Positions 1 to 8,632 of a DNA stretch of 32,726 nt are shown here, in pieces. The translations under genes and the position numbers were made by a program. The DNA is from Bacillota bacterium (lineage in GTDB: Bacteria > Bacillota > Clostridia > Lachnospirales > Lachnospiraceae), in assembly GCA_902363515.1 (NCBI GenBank), contig CABJAN010000031.1, forward strand, positions 1 to 32,726. The letters run 5' to 3'. Each line of letters opens with the position of its first letter. The stretch's first letter is position 1. The notes below the pieces were generated by a model that made no database searches, had not been told where the DNA came from, and was given only the letters and a program-made list of their open reading frames with translations.

Positions 1-1
1 A

Positions 2-115
2 GCGGCTGACGGGAATCAGGAGCAGATGGGAATGCTTGCATTCACAGATGCGGATGAGTACCGGAAGGCATTTGCGGAGCAAAGGACACGAAGTAAGCTG
101 AAGGCTTATGAGTGA
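2..115 (+). CDS. C-terminal end of an unidentified protein (partial, enters from left edge)
   Basis: One frame is open from the left edge and ends with TGA at 113-115, giving 37 residues that end in KLKAYE. The segment is hydrophilic and charged, with a likely helical stretch around DADEYRKAFAEQ. It is too short to assign to a family. The tRNA cluster follows on the same strand after about 106 bases with no recognisable gene. The frame could also be fortuitous, but its charged composition looks like real protein. Confidence 0.5.
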   Translation, partial: AADGNQEQMGMLAFTDADEYRKAFAEQRTRSKLKAYE

Positions 116-221
116 CCGTTTCAAAACGCAGAGTGTCACAGTGGCAGAGTTGGAAGGTTTGAAGTTTTGTATATGTGGTTTTGAAGGTATAGTGATAAGT
201 TTTAAAAGAACTGTAAAATAA

Positions 222-293
222 GGCTCCTTGGTCAAGCGGTTAAGACATCGCCCTTTCACGGCGGTAACACGGGTTCGATTCCCGTAGGAGTCA
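222..293 (+). tRNA. tRNA-Glu (anticodon TTC)
   Basis: A 72-nt cloverleaf can be drawn. The 7-bp acceptor stem pairs GGCTCCT with AGGAGTC (one G-U pair). The anticodon stem TCGCC/GGCGG encloses the loop CTTTCAC with anticodon TTC. The T-loop GTTCGATTC is present and the discriminator is A at 293. No CCA is encoded. It is the first of three tRNAs. A TATAGT at 188-193 could be its -10 element, but no convincing -35 is seen. Confidence 0.96.
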
Positions 294-342
294 CTAAAAA
301 TACTTGCATATTTATAAAATATGTGAGTATAATATATTATAT

Positions 343-413
343 GGCGCCATAGCCAAGTGGTAAGGCAAAGGTCTGCAACACCTCTATCACCAGTTCAAAT
401 CTGGTTGGCGCCT
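343..413 (+). tRNA. tRNA-Cys (anticodon GCA)
   Basis: A 71-nt cloverleaf has a perfect 7-bp acceptor stem (GGCGCCA with TGGCGCC), an anticodon arm AGGTCTGCAACACCT with anticodon GCA, a T-loop GTTCAAATC and U as discriminator, as expected for cysteine tRNA. CCA is not encoded. It lies 49 bases after tRNA-Glu and is probably co-transcribed with it. Confidence 0.96.
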
Positions 414-427
414 CTTTTAGTTATTAT

Positions 428-500
428 TCCTCCTTAGCTCAGTCGGTAGAGCATGCGGCTGTTAACCGCAGTGTCGTTGGTTCGAGTCCAACAGGGGGAG
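428..500 (+). tRNA. tRNA-Asn (anticodon GTT)
   Basis: A 73-nt cloverleaf has acceptor arms TCCTCCT and AGGGGGA (one G-U pair), an anticodon arm TGCGG-CTGTTAA-CCGCA with anticodon GTT, a T-arm GTTGG-TTCGAGT-CCAAC and discriminator G. CCA is not encoded. It is the third tRNA of the cluster, and a T-run begins directly after it. Confidence 0.96.
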
Positions 501-510
501 TTTTTTAATT

Positions 511-552
511 AAGTCATTATTGAGAAATTAAATTCTCTTTAATGACTTTTTT
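511..552 (+). terminator. Terminator of the tRNA cluster
   Basis: The arms AAGTCATTATTGAGA and TCTCTTTAATGACTT pair with two mismatches around an AT-rich loop, followed by six T residues at 547-552. It lies just after tRNA-Asn and is a plausible Rho-independent terminator. An ATG at 542 falls inside the right arm, so it is not a credible gene start. Confidence 0.7.
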
Positions 553-706
553 GTTTTATGAATATTTAGCAAAATCTCCATCCAGGAACAAAAAATATCA
601 ATTTAAACAAAAAAGCTTTTCCATAATAAAAAAATATGATATTTCTAAATACATTAGAAAGTTATTGAAGGAAAGAAGTATTTTTACTAAATGTAAAGGA
701 GATATC

Positions 707-997
707 ATGGAAAGAAGTCTGAAGGTTTATCAGAAAATGAAAAAAATCTGGAATATAAAAGTTAGTGGAAATCAGGAAAAATTGAAGGCTTATCAAATGG
801 TTTATACGATACCGTATGGAATTAGTGAAAATTTTTTTCTTGGATTTTTGGGATTTTTTGGGAGTTTTTCAAAATCATATATGTGTATAGTAATTTTTTC
901 AGCAAGCTTTTTTTATTTTATCTATAAGGAAAAGAAGAGACAACGGGTGTGTTTTGTTTTGAAAGAAATCGAGAAAGAACTCTTAGAAGAAAACTAG
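707..997 (+). CDS. Small putative membrane protein, unknown function
   Basis: The ORF encodes 96 residues. The start at 707 was chosen because AAAGGAG lies about 6 bases upstream. The same frame is open back to 542, but that region overlaps the tRNA terminator and has no ribosome-binding site. The protein has a basic N-terminal third (MERSLKVYQKMKKIWNIK), a hydrophobic middle rich in Phe and Gly that could form one long or two short membrane segments (about residues 43-74), and a charged C-terminal helix ending in EIEKELLEEN. The base composition is markedly more AT-rich than that of the neighbouring genes. No family was recognised. It stands alone between the tRNA cluster and the mannosidase locus and may be a recent insertion or a decaying gene. 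Confidence 0.5.
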   Translation: MERSLKVYQKMKKIWNIKVSGNQEKLKAYQMVYTIPYGISENFFLGFLGFFGSFSKSYMCIVIFSASFFYFIYKEKKRQRVCFVLKEIEKELLEEN

Positions 998-1137
998 AGA
1001 AGGATTTATCCTGTTTTTTTAGCGTTTCTATAGTTATTTCACTATTTTTTTCCTCCTCTGTCTGTTAAAATAGCAACAGAAACAAGGCTTTATAGTGGCC
1101 TTGAGAATTGAGAAGAGAATTGAGACGGAGGACAATC

Positions 1138-2427
1138 ATGAGTATACAGGAAACAATGGAAAATTTTTTAAATACCCTGAGAGGGCAGGCAGGGCAGGCC
1201 GAAGAGATTCCGGAATTGATGGACGTATTTGTGAATTGTTACACAAATACTTTAAACACTACGGTTAAAAGAATGGAAAATAACATGACCCATGTAATTA
1301 CAGGGGATATTCCAGCTATGTGGTTGAGGGATTCTGCAGCACAGTTAAGACCTTATATTTTTCTGGCAAAGGAAAATGAAGAAATCAGGGAACTGATTGC
1401 AGGGTTGGTGAGAAGGCAGTTTATGTGCATTACCATTGATGAGTATGCCAATGCGTTTAACGAAGCGCCAAATGGGGCTTGTTGGGAAAAGGATGATCCG
1501 GATCAGAATCCATGGGTTTGGGAGCGGAAGTTTGAGGTGGATTCTTTGTGTTATCCTCTTCAACTGGCATATCTGCTTTGGAAGAATACAGGATGTACTA
1601 CGCAGTTTGAGGGAGATTTCCAGGCAGGTGTGGAGAAAATTCTGGAAGTGTTTACAACGGAGCAGTATCATGAAGAAAAATCTCATTACCGCTTTAACAG
1701 AAATAATGGCTATTATCGGGACACTTTATCCAGAGATGGAAAAGGCGCATTGGTGAAATCCGGCACGGGATTAATCTGGTCTGGATTTCGTCCAAGTGAT
1801 GATGCCTGCACCTATGGATATCTGATTCCTTCTAATATGTTTGCAGTGGTTGCTCTTGGTTATCTGGAAGAGGTGGAACGGGAGATTTTCCATAATGAGG
1901 AACTGGCAGAGAGAGCTAAGGCGTTAAAAGAAGAAATTCAGAGAGCTATTGAAACCATAGGAAAGACTTTTACAGAAGAGTTTGGTATGGTTTATGCTTA
2001 TGAGACAGATGGCTATGGTATGTATAATCTTATGGATGATGCCAATGTGCCAAGTCTTCTGGCTATGAGTTACCTGGGCTATGAGGGTGAGCCGGAAGTG
2101 AGCAGCAATACAAGACGTTTTCTGTTAAGTGAGGCCAATCCCTTCTATTTTAAGGGAGATAAGGCGGCTGGAATCGGAAGTCCTCATACACCTTCTAATT
2201 ATATCTGGCATATTGCCATGGCAATTCAGGGACTTACCAGTGAAACAAGGGAAGAAAAACTGGAAATTCTTAAGAATATGGCAGCTACTACCGGAGGAAA
2301 AGGTGTGATGCACGAAGGCTTCTGCTGTGAAGATGACAGTAAGTTTACAAGGGCATGGTTTTCCTGGGCAAATGCCATGTATGCGGAATTATTTCTGGAT
2401 TATATGGGATATCAACTGGAAAAATAG
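1138..2427 (+). CDS. GH125 exo-alpha-1,6-mannosidase
   Basis: The 429-residue protein matches glycoside hydrolase family 125, metal-independent inverting exo-alpha-1,6-mannosidases that act on N-glycan-type mannosides. Family landmarks are present: AMWLRDSAAQLRPY near residue 62, the acidic motif RPSDDACTYGYLIPSN with D221/D222 (region of the catalytic acid), and MHEGF with E393 (the expected catalytic base). Length is normal for the family. The start at 1138 is preceded by GGAGG; the frame is open back to a TTG at 1108 without a better site. There is no signal peptide, so the enzyme should act in the cytoplasm on imported oligosaccharide. It is followed by the GH38 gene after 126 bases that contain that gene's own promoter. 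Sharing a locus with GH38 and GH2 mannosidases supports N-glycan or alpha-mannan catabolism. Confidence 0.95.
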   Translation: MSIQETMENFLNTLRGQAGQAEEIPELMDVFVNCYTNTLNTTVKRMENNMTHVITGDIPAMWLRDSAAQLRPYIFLAKENEEIRELIAGLVRRQFMCITIDEYANAFNEAPNGACWEKDDPDQNPWVWERKFEVDSLCYPLQLAYLLWKNTGCTTQFEGDFQAGVEKILEVFTTEQYHEEKSHYRFNRNNGYYRDTLSRDGKGALVKSGTGLIWSGFRPSDDACTYGYLIPSNMFAVVALGYLEEVEREIFHNEELAERAKALKEEIQRAIETIGKTFTEEFGMVYAYETDGYGMYNLMDDANVPSLLAMSYLGYEGEPEVSSNTRRFLLSEANPFYFKGDKAAGIGSPHTPSNYIWHIAMAIQGLTSETREEKLEILKNMAATTGGKGVMHEGFCCEDDSKFTRAWFSWANAMYAELFLDYMGYQLEK

Positions 2428-2443
2428 GAAATTTTGCAGAGCA

Positions 2444-2456
2444 TAGAATTTGTACA
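2444..2456 (+). promoter_or_regulatory. Candidate activator site (TAGAATTTGTACA), copy 1
   Basis: This 13-mer occurs identically at 11694-11706 before the permease operon. In both places it begins exactly 57 bp before the start of the -10 hexamer. A weaker TAGAA repeat lies 20 bp downstream (2464). The position upstream of -35 suits an AraC/YesN-type activator. That the locus regulator binds it is inference. Confidence 0.55.
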
Positions 2457-2477
2457 CTAAACATAGAAAAAGGAAAA

Positions 2478-2506
2478 TTGAGATACCATCACAGATTAGG
2501 TACAAT
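2478..2506 (+). promoter_or_regulatory. Sigma-70 promoter of the GH38 gene
   Basis: TTGAGA at 2478-2483 and TACAAT at 2501-2506 are separated by 17 bp. The element lies in the GH125-GH38 gap, about 48 bp before the GH38 start, and shows that GH38 can be transcribed independently of GH125. Confidence 0.65.
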
Positions 2507-2553
2507 GTAAGGGAAAACAGACGAAAGCGAGAACAGGAGGTTCAAAAGTCCAT

Positions 2554-5500
2554 ATGTTTTTAACAGATAGAAAATTAGACAGACGAATCAGCGAAGTGAA
2601 AAACTACAGATACCGCAATGCCATGAACATGAAGGAATTTGTAGTGTGTGAAGATGAGCAGGGTGTTGTAAATCCTGAAGTCCCTGTAAATTTTGATAAC
2701 TGGGAAACCATTCAGGTAGGTGATTGCTGGTCAGGACGTGACCGTTACCTGTGGATGCACAAGGAAGTGCATATTCCAGAAGAATGGAAAGGTCAGAGAG
2801 TTGTAGGTGTATTTGACTTTGGCAATACAGGAGCAGGTAATAACTCTGGTTTTGAAGCAATGTGCTATATTAACGAAAAACCATACCAGGGTGTAGACGT
2901 AAACCATAAGGAAGTATTCTTCCCGGAAGAATTGTATGGAAAGACTTTCAGCCTTACATTCCGCCTCTGGTCCGGTCTGGAAGGCGGCGGTGTTCCAAGA
3001 CCACAGGAACATAAGATTGCACAGGCAGATTTAGCTTGCCTGGATGAAAAAGCAGATGATTTTTATTACATGGGTACTTTGATTCTGGATACTATTAAAA
3101 ATCTGGAAGATGGAAATCCTGTAAAATATGATTTGAGAATTGCCCTGGATACAGCATGCCATTGCATCGACTGGTCTTATCCTGGAAGCGAGACTTTCTA
3201 TGAAACACTGCATCAGGCAGATGATGTACTGAACACAAAGATTGACGGTATGGAGAAAAATTCTCTGGTAAGCGTACACTGCGTAGGCCACACTCACATT
3301 GATATGGCATGGCTGTGGAGATTAAAACATACTCATGAGAAAGCGTCCCGTTCCTTCTCCACTGTACTGCGTATGATGGAAATGTTCCCGGAATATATTT
3401 TCCTTCAGACACAGCCTCAGTTGTATGAATATATTAAAGAAGACTTCCCTGAAATCTACGAAGAGATTAAGAAACGTGTTGCTGAAGGACGCTGGGAAGT
3501 AGATGGAGGCATGTGGGTAGAAGCTGACTGTAACTTAACAAGCGGCGAATCTCTCACACGTCAGATTTTAATTGGAAGCAAGTTCATCAAAGATGAATTT
3601 GGAAAAGATGTGGAATACTTATGGCTGCCAGACGTATTCGGATATTCCTGGGCTCTGCCTCAGATTTTGAAAAAATCTGGTATTGATATGTTTATGACTA
3701 CCAAAATCAGCTGGAACCAGTTTAACCGTATGCCACATGATACTTTCCACTGGAAAGGTATGGACGGAAGCGAAGTGCTGACACACTTTATCACCACTCC
3801 AGAACCATGGAATGAGCCAGGCTCCTGGTTCTATACCTATAACGGACTTCTTACTGCAAAAACAGTAAAAGGCGTATGGGATGCATACAGTGAAAAAGAA
3901 ATGAACAAAGACCTGCTGATTTCCTTTGGATACGGAGATGGCGGCGGCGGTGTAAACCGTGATCTTCTGGAAGCAAGAAGACGTATTGATAAGATTCCGG
4001 GACTTCCTACACTGAAAACTTCTACAGCAGGAGAATATTTCAGAAATCTGAAAGAAACAGTAAAAGAAACAGATCAGTATGTTCATACCTGGGATGGAGA
4101 GTTATATCTGGAATACCACAGAGGTACTTACACCAGCCAGGGTTATAACAAACGTATGAACCGTAAAATGGAACTTCTCTACAGAAAAGCAGAGTGGATG
4201 ACAGCCATGAATGCAGTTCTGGAGCAGAACATGGACAAGGCAGAACAGGAGAAACTGACACAGGGATGGAAGATGATTCTTACCAATCAGTTCCATGATA
4301 TTATTCCTGGTTCTTCTATCCATGAAGTTTACGAAGATTCCAGAAGAGACTACGAAAAAGTAAAACATATTGCTGAAGAAGTAGTAGCTGATTACAAGGC
4401 AGCAGAGCTGGAAGAAAAAGATGGCGCTTATACCGTGTACAATGCTTCCGGATGGAATCTGAATGAACTGGTTGTTGTTCCGGCAGAGGAAACAGCTATT
4501 TATACAGATGTAGAAGGAAATGTACTTCCATCACAGCAGGCAGATGGCGTTACTTATGTACAGGTAAGCAATGTTCCGGCTATGGGACACAAAGTTATCT
4601 ATGCTAAGAAGGGTGAAAACCAGGCAGAAAGCAGCGCATTTACTGTAAACGGAAAAAATATTGAAACACCGTTCTATTCCATTTCTCTCAACAGCTATGG
4701 ACAGATTACACGCCTCTTTGATAAAACTGAGGGCAGAGAAGTTCTGGCAGCAGGAGAAAGAGGAAACGTACTGCAGATGTTTGAAGATAAGCCACTGGAT
4801 AACGATGCCTGGGATATTGATATCTTCTATCAGCAGAAAATGAGAGAAGTAACTGATTTAACAAGCTTTGAAGTAACACAGTGCGGACCTCTTCGTCTGG
4901 TGATTCATATGGAATGGAAATATATGAATACTACCATTGCACAGGATATGATTCTGTACAGCGAAGACAGAAGGATTGACTTTAAGACAGACGTAGATTT
5001 CCAGGAAAGACAGCAGCTCTTAAAAGCAGCCTTCACCGTAGATATCAGAAGCACCTTTGCTACTTATGATATCCAGTATGGTAATGTACGTCGTGCAAAT
5101 CACTGGAATACAAGCTGGGATCAGGCAAGATTTGAATCTGTAGGACACAGATTTGCAGATATGTCTGAAAGAAATTATGGTGTTGCCTTAATGAATGACT
5201 GCAAATACGGATATGACATTAAAGACAATGTAATGCGTATTTCCCTCCTTCGTTCCGGACTTCAGCCAGACCATATCCAGGATGTGGGAAGACATGAATT
5301 TACTTATGCCCTGCTTCCACATACAGGAGATTTCGTAGATGGACAGGTTGTAAAAGAAGCTTATGCGCTGAACAATCCTATGGATGTATTCAAAGGCGCA
5401 GACAAAGCACCTTATGACAGCTTCTTCACCGTAGATAATGACCAGGTGGAAATTGACGCAGTGAAGAAATCTGAAGATGGAAAATATCTGGTTGTTCGTT

Positions 5501-5670
5501 TCCATGACTTTGCAGGTGCAAAACAGAAAGTCACTTTAAAACCATCCTTCGCATTCAAAGCATGGGCAGAAAGCGATTTAAGAGAACGTCCAATGGAAGA
5601 TTTCCATACAGATGATATTGTGATGGAATTACATCCTTATGAAATTAAAACTATTATGTTTGAAATCTAA
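2554..5670 (+). CDS. GH38 alpha-mannosidase
   Basis: The 1038-residue protein has the size and layout of bacterial GH38 zinc-dependent retaining alpha-mannosidases. An N-terminal beta-rich segment precedes the catalytic barrel that starts at VGHTHIDMAWLW (zinc ligand region H246/H248, D250). WLPDVFGYS carries the nucleophile D360, NQFHDIIPGSS carries the conserved H581, and beta-sandwich domains follow to the C-terminus. There is no signal peptide, so it is predicted to be cytoplasmic. It would remove alpha-1,2, alpha-1,3 or alpha-1,6 mannose from imported oligosaccharides; the linkage cannot be read from sequence. GGAGG lies 13 bases before the ATG, a slightly long spacing. The gene uses CGT arginine codons much more than GH125 or the kinase do, suggesting strong expression. 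A terminator follows at 5686. Confidence 0.96.
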   Translation: MFLTDRKLDRRISEVKNYRYRNAMNMKEFVVCEDEQGVVNPEVPVNFDNWETIQVGDCWSGRDRYLWMHKEVHIPEEWKGQRVVGVFDFGNTGAGNNSGFEAMCYINEKPYQGVDVNHKEVFFPEELYGKTFSLTFRLWSGLEGGGVPRPQEHKIAQADLACLDEKADDFYYMGTLILDTIKNLEDGNPVKYDLRIALDTACHCIDWSYPGSETFYETLHQADDVLNTKIDGMEKNSLVSVHCVGHTHIDMAWLWRLKHTHEKASRSFSTVLRMMEMFPEYIFLQTQPQLYEYIKEDFPEIYEEIKKRVAEGRWEVDGGMWVEADCNLTSGESLTRQILIGSKFIKDEFGKDVEYLWLPDVFGYSWALPQILKKSGIDMFMTTKISWNQFNRMPHDTFHWKGMDGSEVLTHFITTPEPWNEPGSWFYTYNGLLTAKTVKGVWDAYSEKEMNKDLLISFGYGDGGGGVNRDLLEARRRIDKIPGLPTLKTSTAGEYFRNLKETVKETDQYVHTWDGELYLEYHRGTYTSQGYNKRMNRKMELLYRKAEWMTAMNAVLEQNMDKAEQEKLTQGWKMILTNQFHDIIPGSSIHEVYEDSRRDYEKVKHIAEEVVADYKAAELEEKDGAYTVYNASGWNLNELVVVPAEETAIYTDVEGNVLPSQQADGVTYVQVSNVPAMGHKVIYAKKGENQAESSAFTVNGKNIETPFYSISLNSYGQITRLFDKTEGREVLAAGERGNVLQMFEDKPLDNDAWDIDIFYQQKMREVTDLTSFEVTQCGPLRLVIHMEWKYMNTTIAQDMILYSEDRRIDFKTDVDFQERQQLLKAAFTVDIRSTFATYDIQYGNVRRANHWNTSWDQARFESVGHRFADMSERNYGVALMNDCKYGYDIKDNVMRISLLRSGLQPDHIQDVGRHEFTYALLPHTGDFVDGQVVKEAYALNNPMDVFKGADKAPYDSFFTVDNDQVEIDAVKKSEDGKYLVVRFHDFAGAKQKVTLKPSFAFKAWAESDLRERPMEDFHTDDIVMELHPYEIKTIMFEI

Positions 5671-5685
5671 AAACAAACATAGACG

Positions 5686-5713
5686 AAAAGAGAGCAGAAA
5701 AAGCTCTCTTTTT
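5686..5713 (+). terminator. Terminator after the GH38 gene
   Basis: The perfect 10-bp stem AAAAGAGAGC / GCTCTCTTTT with a 7-base loop ends in five T residues. It lies 16 bases after the GH38 stop and separates the enzyme genes from the sensor operon. Confidence 0.85.
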
Positions 5714-5740
5714 GTGCTGTATTTAAAAACACAGTATGAT
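5712..5740 (+). promoter_or_regulatory. Promoter of the kinase-regulator operon
   Basis: TTGTGC at 5712-5717 and TATGAT at 5735-5740 are 17 bp apart, 35 bp before the kinase start. The inverted repeat ACAGT-N7-ACTGT (5731-5747) overlaps the -10 element and could be an operator, but this is unproven. Confidence 0.55.
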
Positions 5741-5774
5741 ACACTGTAGACAGAATATAAAAGGAGAAATCATC

Positions 5775-7472
5775 ATGGAGAGGAAAAAGCCCAGACAGCT
5801 TTATTTGAAATTGTTCTGGACCTATACAGTGATTGTACTTTGCATTGTATTGGCGCTTACCATTTATTTTATTTCTGTGTCCAGAAAGCATATGCTGGAA
5901 GCAAATATAGAGGAAATGGAACGCATGAACCAGGCTTGCATTACTTATATTGATGAGACAGAAGGAATTGCAGATTATATTTATAAGGATTTATACCGCT
6001 CAAAATCAAAGCTGGAGGATTTGATGCAGTATTTAAAGCTGGAACCGGATGCTTATGAGGAATATTATCTGAACCGGTATGCAGCTACCAGTGACCTGGT
6101 GTATGAAGGAATCATTAACTTTCTTACCGAGGCTTTTGATGCTTATCCGGAGTTGGAACAGGTAGAGCTTATCAGTTACGAGAACTTTCAGATGACCCGG
6201 TGTCTGCCGGATCAGATTTTTTATCCCGGAAGGGATGGGAAAACCAGGCTGGCAAAATTGCAGATCAGCAGTTATAAGCAGGAGGGAAAGCTGATTTATG
6301 TCAAAGAAATACGAAGCACAGATACCATGGAAAATGTGGGGTGTATGATTTTTACCTTCAAAGGCGAGGAGGAGTTTGCTAAAATTCAGGAGGATAGTGA
6401 TATTATACAGACCGTTATTTGTTCGGAATATGATCAGCCGGTATTCCAGGATGTCTGCGTGGAAAATTGGGGAACCCTTTTAAATCAGGAGAAGTATTAC
6501 CAGGAAAAATCCATGACGGATCAGTATACGGTTTATTCCTTTCAAAGTAAAGATGAGGCAGAACGGATTGAAATCAGGTCTTTTCTGACTATTGCAGGAG
6601 CCGGTGTTGTAGCGGTGATTCTGGGGATTTTATGCATTGGTTATTATGTACGGCGCCTCACTACAAGAGTGGGCAGCATTTTAAATGCCATGAATGAGGT
6701 AACCACAGGAGACCTTCAGGTACGTCTTCCGGTGAATAACAGCAAGGATGAACTGGATATGATTGCCTGTAACTTTAATGACATGTGTGAGAAACTGGAG
6801 CTTTATATTCAGAAAAGTTATCTGGCAGAGATTGAGCAGAAAAACGCACAAATGCAGGCTTTGCAAAGTCAGATTAATCCTCATTTTTTGTATAATACCC
6901 TGGAAGCTATCCGCATGAAAGCAATCTGTAACGGTGACAGGGAAGTTGGAAAAATGCTTTACAGCATGGTTGGATTGTTCCGCAGCCAGTTAAAAGAGGC
7001 AGATGTCATTACCCTTGGACAGGAACTGGACTACTGTAAACAGTATTTGGAATTGTTTATGTACCGTTACCCCGGGATTTTTCAGTACCATGTGGAGTGT
7101 TGTCCGGAACTTTTATCTTTGCCCATTATTAAGTTTGTGCTGCAGCCTATTGCGGAAAATTATTTTATTCATGGAATTGACCGGGAGCGGCAGGATAATG
7201 AGGTATGGGTCCGGGCAGAGAAACAAGGGGAGAATCTTTTCTTATACGTTGAGGACAACGGATATGGAATGGAAGAACAAGAAATAGAGAAAAAGAACCG
7301 GGAATTAAGGGAAAACCTGCCGGATCGGGGAGAGAAAAAATCAATAGGAATTACCAATGTAAACAGAAGAATCAAAGCAGTTTACGGGGATGCCTGTGGC
7401 ATATCCATAGAATCAGGCAATCCAAAAGGACTGCGGGTTACGATTACAATTAAGGTAGAGGAAACGCTATGA
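5775..7472 (+). CDS. YesM-type sensor histidine kinase
   Basis: The 565-residue membrane kinase has a basic N-terminus, TM1 at about residues 11-33, an extracellular sensor region of about 230 residues, TM2 at about 268-290 and a HAMP linker (about 291-345). The His_kinase domain has the phosphorylation motif QINPHFLYNTLE (H370). The ATPase domain follows with QPIAENYFIHG (N box), EDNGYGM (G1) and SIGITNVNRRI (G2). Kinases of this type pair with AraC-type regulators and commonly control sugar ABC transporters in Firmicutes. AGGAG precedes the ATG at 5775; upstream in-frame starts lack a site. The stop overlaps the regulator start (ATGA-type junction at 7469-7472), indicating translational coupling. 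The likely ligand is the locus oligosaccharide, possibly presented by the adjacent lipoprotein; that part is inference. Confidence 0.93.
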   Translation: MERKKPRQLYLKLFWTYTVIVLCIVLALTIYFISVSRKHMLEANIEEMERMNQACITYIDETEGIADYIYKDLYRSKSKLEDLMQYLKLEPDAYEEYYLNRYAATSDLVYEGIINFLTEAFDAYPELEQVELISYENFQMTRCLPDQIFYPGRDGKTRLAKLQISSYKQEGKLIYVKEIRSTDTMENVGCMIFTFKGEEEFAKIQEDSDIIQTVICSEYDQPVFQDVCVENWGTLLNQEKYYQEKSMTDQYTVYSFQSKDEAERIEIRSFLTIAGAGVVAVILGILCIGYYVRRLTTRVGSILNAMNEVTTGDLQVRLPVNNSKDELDMIACNFNDMCEKLELYIQKSYLAEIEQKNAQMQALQSQINPHFLYNTLEAIRMKAICNGDREVGKMLYSMVGLFRSQLKEADVITLGQELDYCKQYLELFMYRYPGIFQYHVECCPELLSLPIIKFVLQPIAENYFIHGIDRERQDNEVWVRAEKQGENLFLYVEDNGYGMEEQEIEKKNRELRENLPDRGEKKSIGITNVNRRIKAVYGDACGISIESGNPKGLRVTITIKVEETL

Positions 7473-8587
7473 AAAAGGTCATGTTAGTGGAAGATGAAGA
7501 TTTTATTCTTCAGGGAATCAAGTATATTATTGATTGGGAGGCACTTTCCATGGAGATTGCAGCCACAGCTCATAATGGCAAAGAAGCCCTGGAAATATTT
7601 CAGGAAAACCCTACAGATATTGTGGTGACAGATGTGGAAATGCCCCGTATGAATGGATTGGAACTTTTAAGAGAAATCCGCAAATTAAATTCCAGGACCA
7701 GAGGGATTATTTTGTCCGGATATGATGAGTTTGAATATGCCAGGACAGCTCTTCGCCTGGATGTAGAAGAGTATATTTTAAAACCCATTAATGAGGATCA
7801 GCTAAGAGATGCCCTGATTCGCGCCGGAAAACATTTGGATGAACTGGATCGGAAAAAAGCGGGAAACATGGAAGATAAGATTGGATGGATTCGGTTTCTG
7901 AAAGGAAAGCTTGCCAGAGAGGAAGAGGCAAAGTTTTACCAGATGCTTCCTGAGATAGAAGAAGGGGAGAAGGTTTATGCAGCGATTATGAAAATTGATA
8001 CAGATACCATAGAAAACACAGGTGGAATGATGAATATTCTGGCAGAGCTGCAGAAACTGGGACAAAAGCTGAAACCTATTTATCTGGCGCCGGACACCTT
8101 GTTTTTGCTTATGTATATGCCACAGGAGGCACAGGATCAGGAAATACTGGATTGTTATGGGGATGTTCAGGATCATCTGGAGAGCAGCTTTGGAATTATG
8201 AGCTTTTTTACTGTAAGCAATGCAATTACAGAATACGAACAGCTTCCAACATGCTATAAGACAGCGCAGAAGCTTCAGAAATACAAAATGCTGGAAGGTT
8301 ATGGAAGCTGTATTAATGAAGCGCATATTCAGGACAGGAAGTCTCAGGATGTGGTCATTGATGAGACCATGCTCCGTAAGATGATTTTGAAAAAGGACAA
8401 GGAAGGTGCGCTCAATTACATTGAAGACTTGTTTATAAACAACCTGGAATCTGAGGTTAATGTGGAAGTGCTGTATCAGATGAGTTTAAAAATTGCCATG
8501 CTGCTTCAGGATATTAAGATGGAATACAAGCTGGCGCAGTCCACAAACCTGAGAGATTTATCAGAAATTATTGAGAAAATCTACTAG
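7469..8587 (+). CDS. YesN-type response regulator, receiver half, cut by an in-frame TAG
   Basis: The 372-residue product begins with a receiver domain: acidic pocket E8-D9, phospho-acceptor D55 in VVTDVEMPRMNG, conserved K105 in YILKP. A linker of about 250 residues, as in YesN-like regulators, follows. The expected C-terminal AraC DNA-binding domain is absent because a TAG at 8585-8587 ends translation. The same frame continues without another stop and encodes exactly the missing domain up to 8995. Read through, the protein would have about 508 residues, normal for the family. As written, the truncated product could be phosphorylated but could not bind DNA through an AraC domain. A nonsense mutation, a sequencing error and tRNA suppression are all possible. 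The gene overlaps the kinase stop by 4 bases. Confidence 0.88.
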   Translation: MKKVMLVEDEDFILQGIKYIIDWEALSMEIAATAHNGKEALEIFQENPTDIVVTDVEMPRMNGLELLREIRKLNSRTRGIILSGYDEFEYARTALRLDVEEYILKPINEDQLRDALIRAGKHLDELDRKKAGNMEDKIGWIRFLKGKLAREEEAKFYQMLPEIEEGEKVYAAIMKIDTDTIENTGGMMNILAELQKLGQKLKPIYLAPDTLFLLMYMPQEAQDQEILDCYGDVQDHLESSFGIMSFFTVSNAITEYEQLPTCYKTAQKLQKYKMLEGYGSCINEAHIQDRKSQDVVIDETMLRKMILKKDKEGALNYIEDLFINNLESEVNVEVLYQMSLKIAMLLQDIKMEYKLAQSTNLRDLSEIIEKIY

Positions 8588-8632
8588 GCAGATGATCTTT
8601 TAGGGTTAAAGGCCATTTTTATTTCAGAGATT

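Noticed and set aside
542..706. An upstream extension of the small membrane protein, starting at ATG 542
   Set aside because: The ATG is within the right arm of the tRNA terminator and lacks a ribosome-binding site; ATG 707 has AAAGGAG.
1436..1756. A second plus-strand frame inside the GH125 gene
   Set aside because: It is out of frame with a full-length GH125 whose motifs are all present, so there is no sign of a frameshift.
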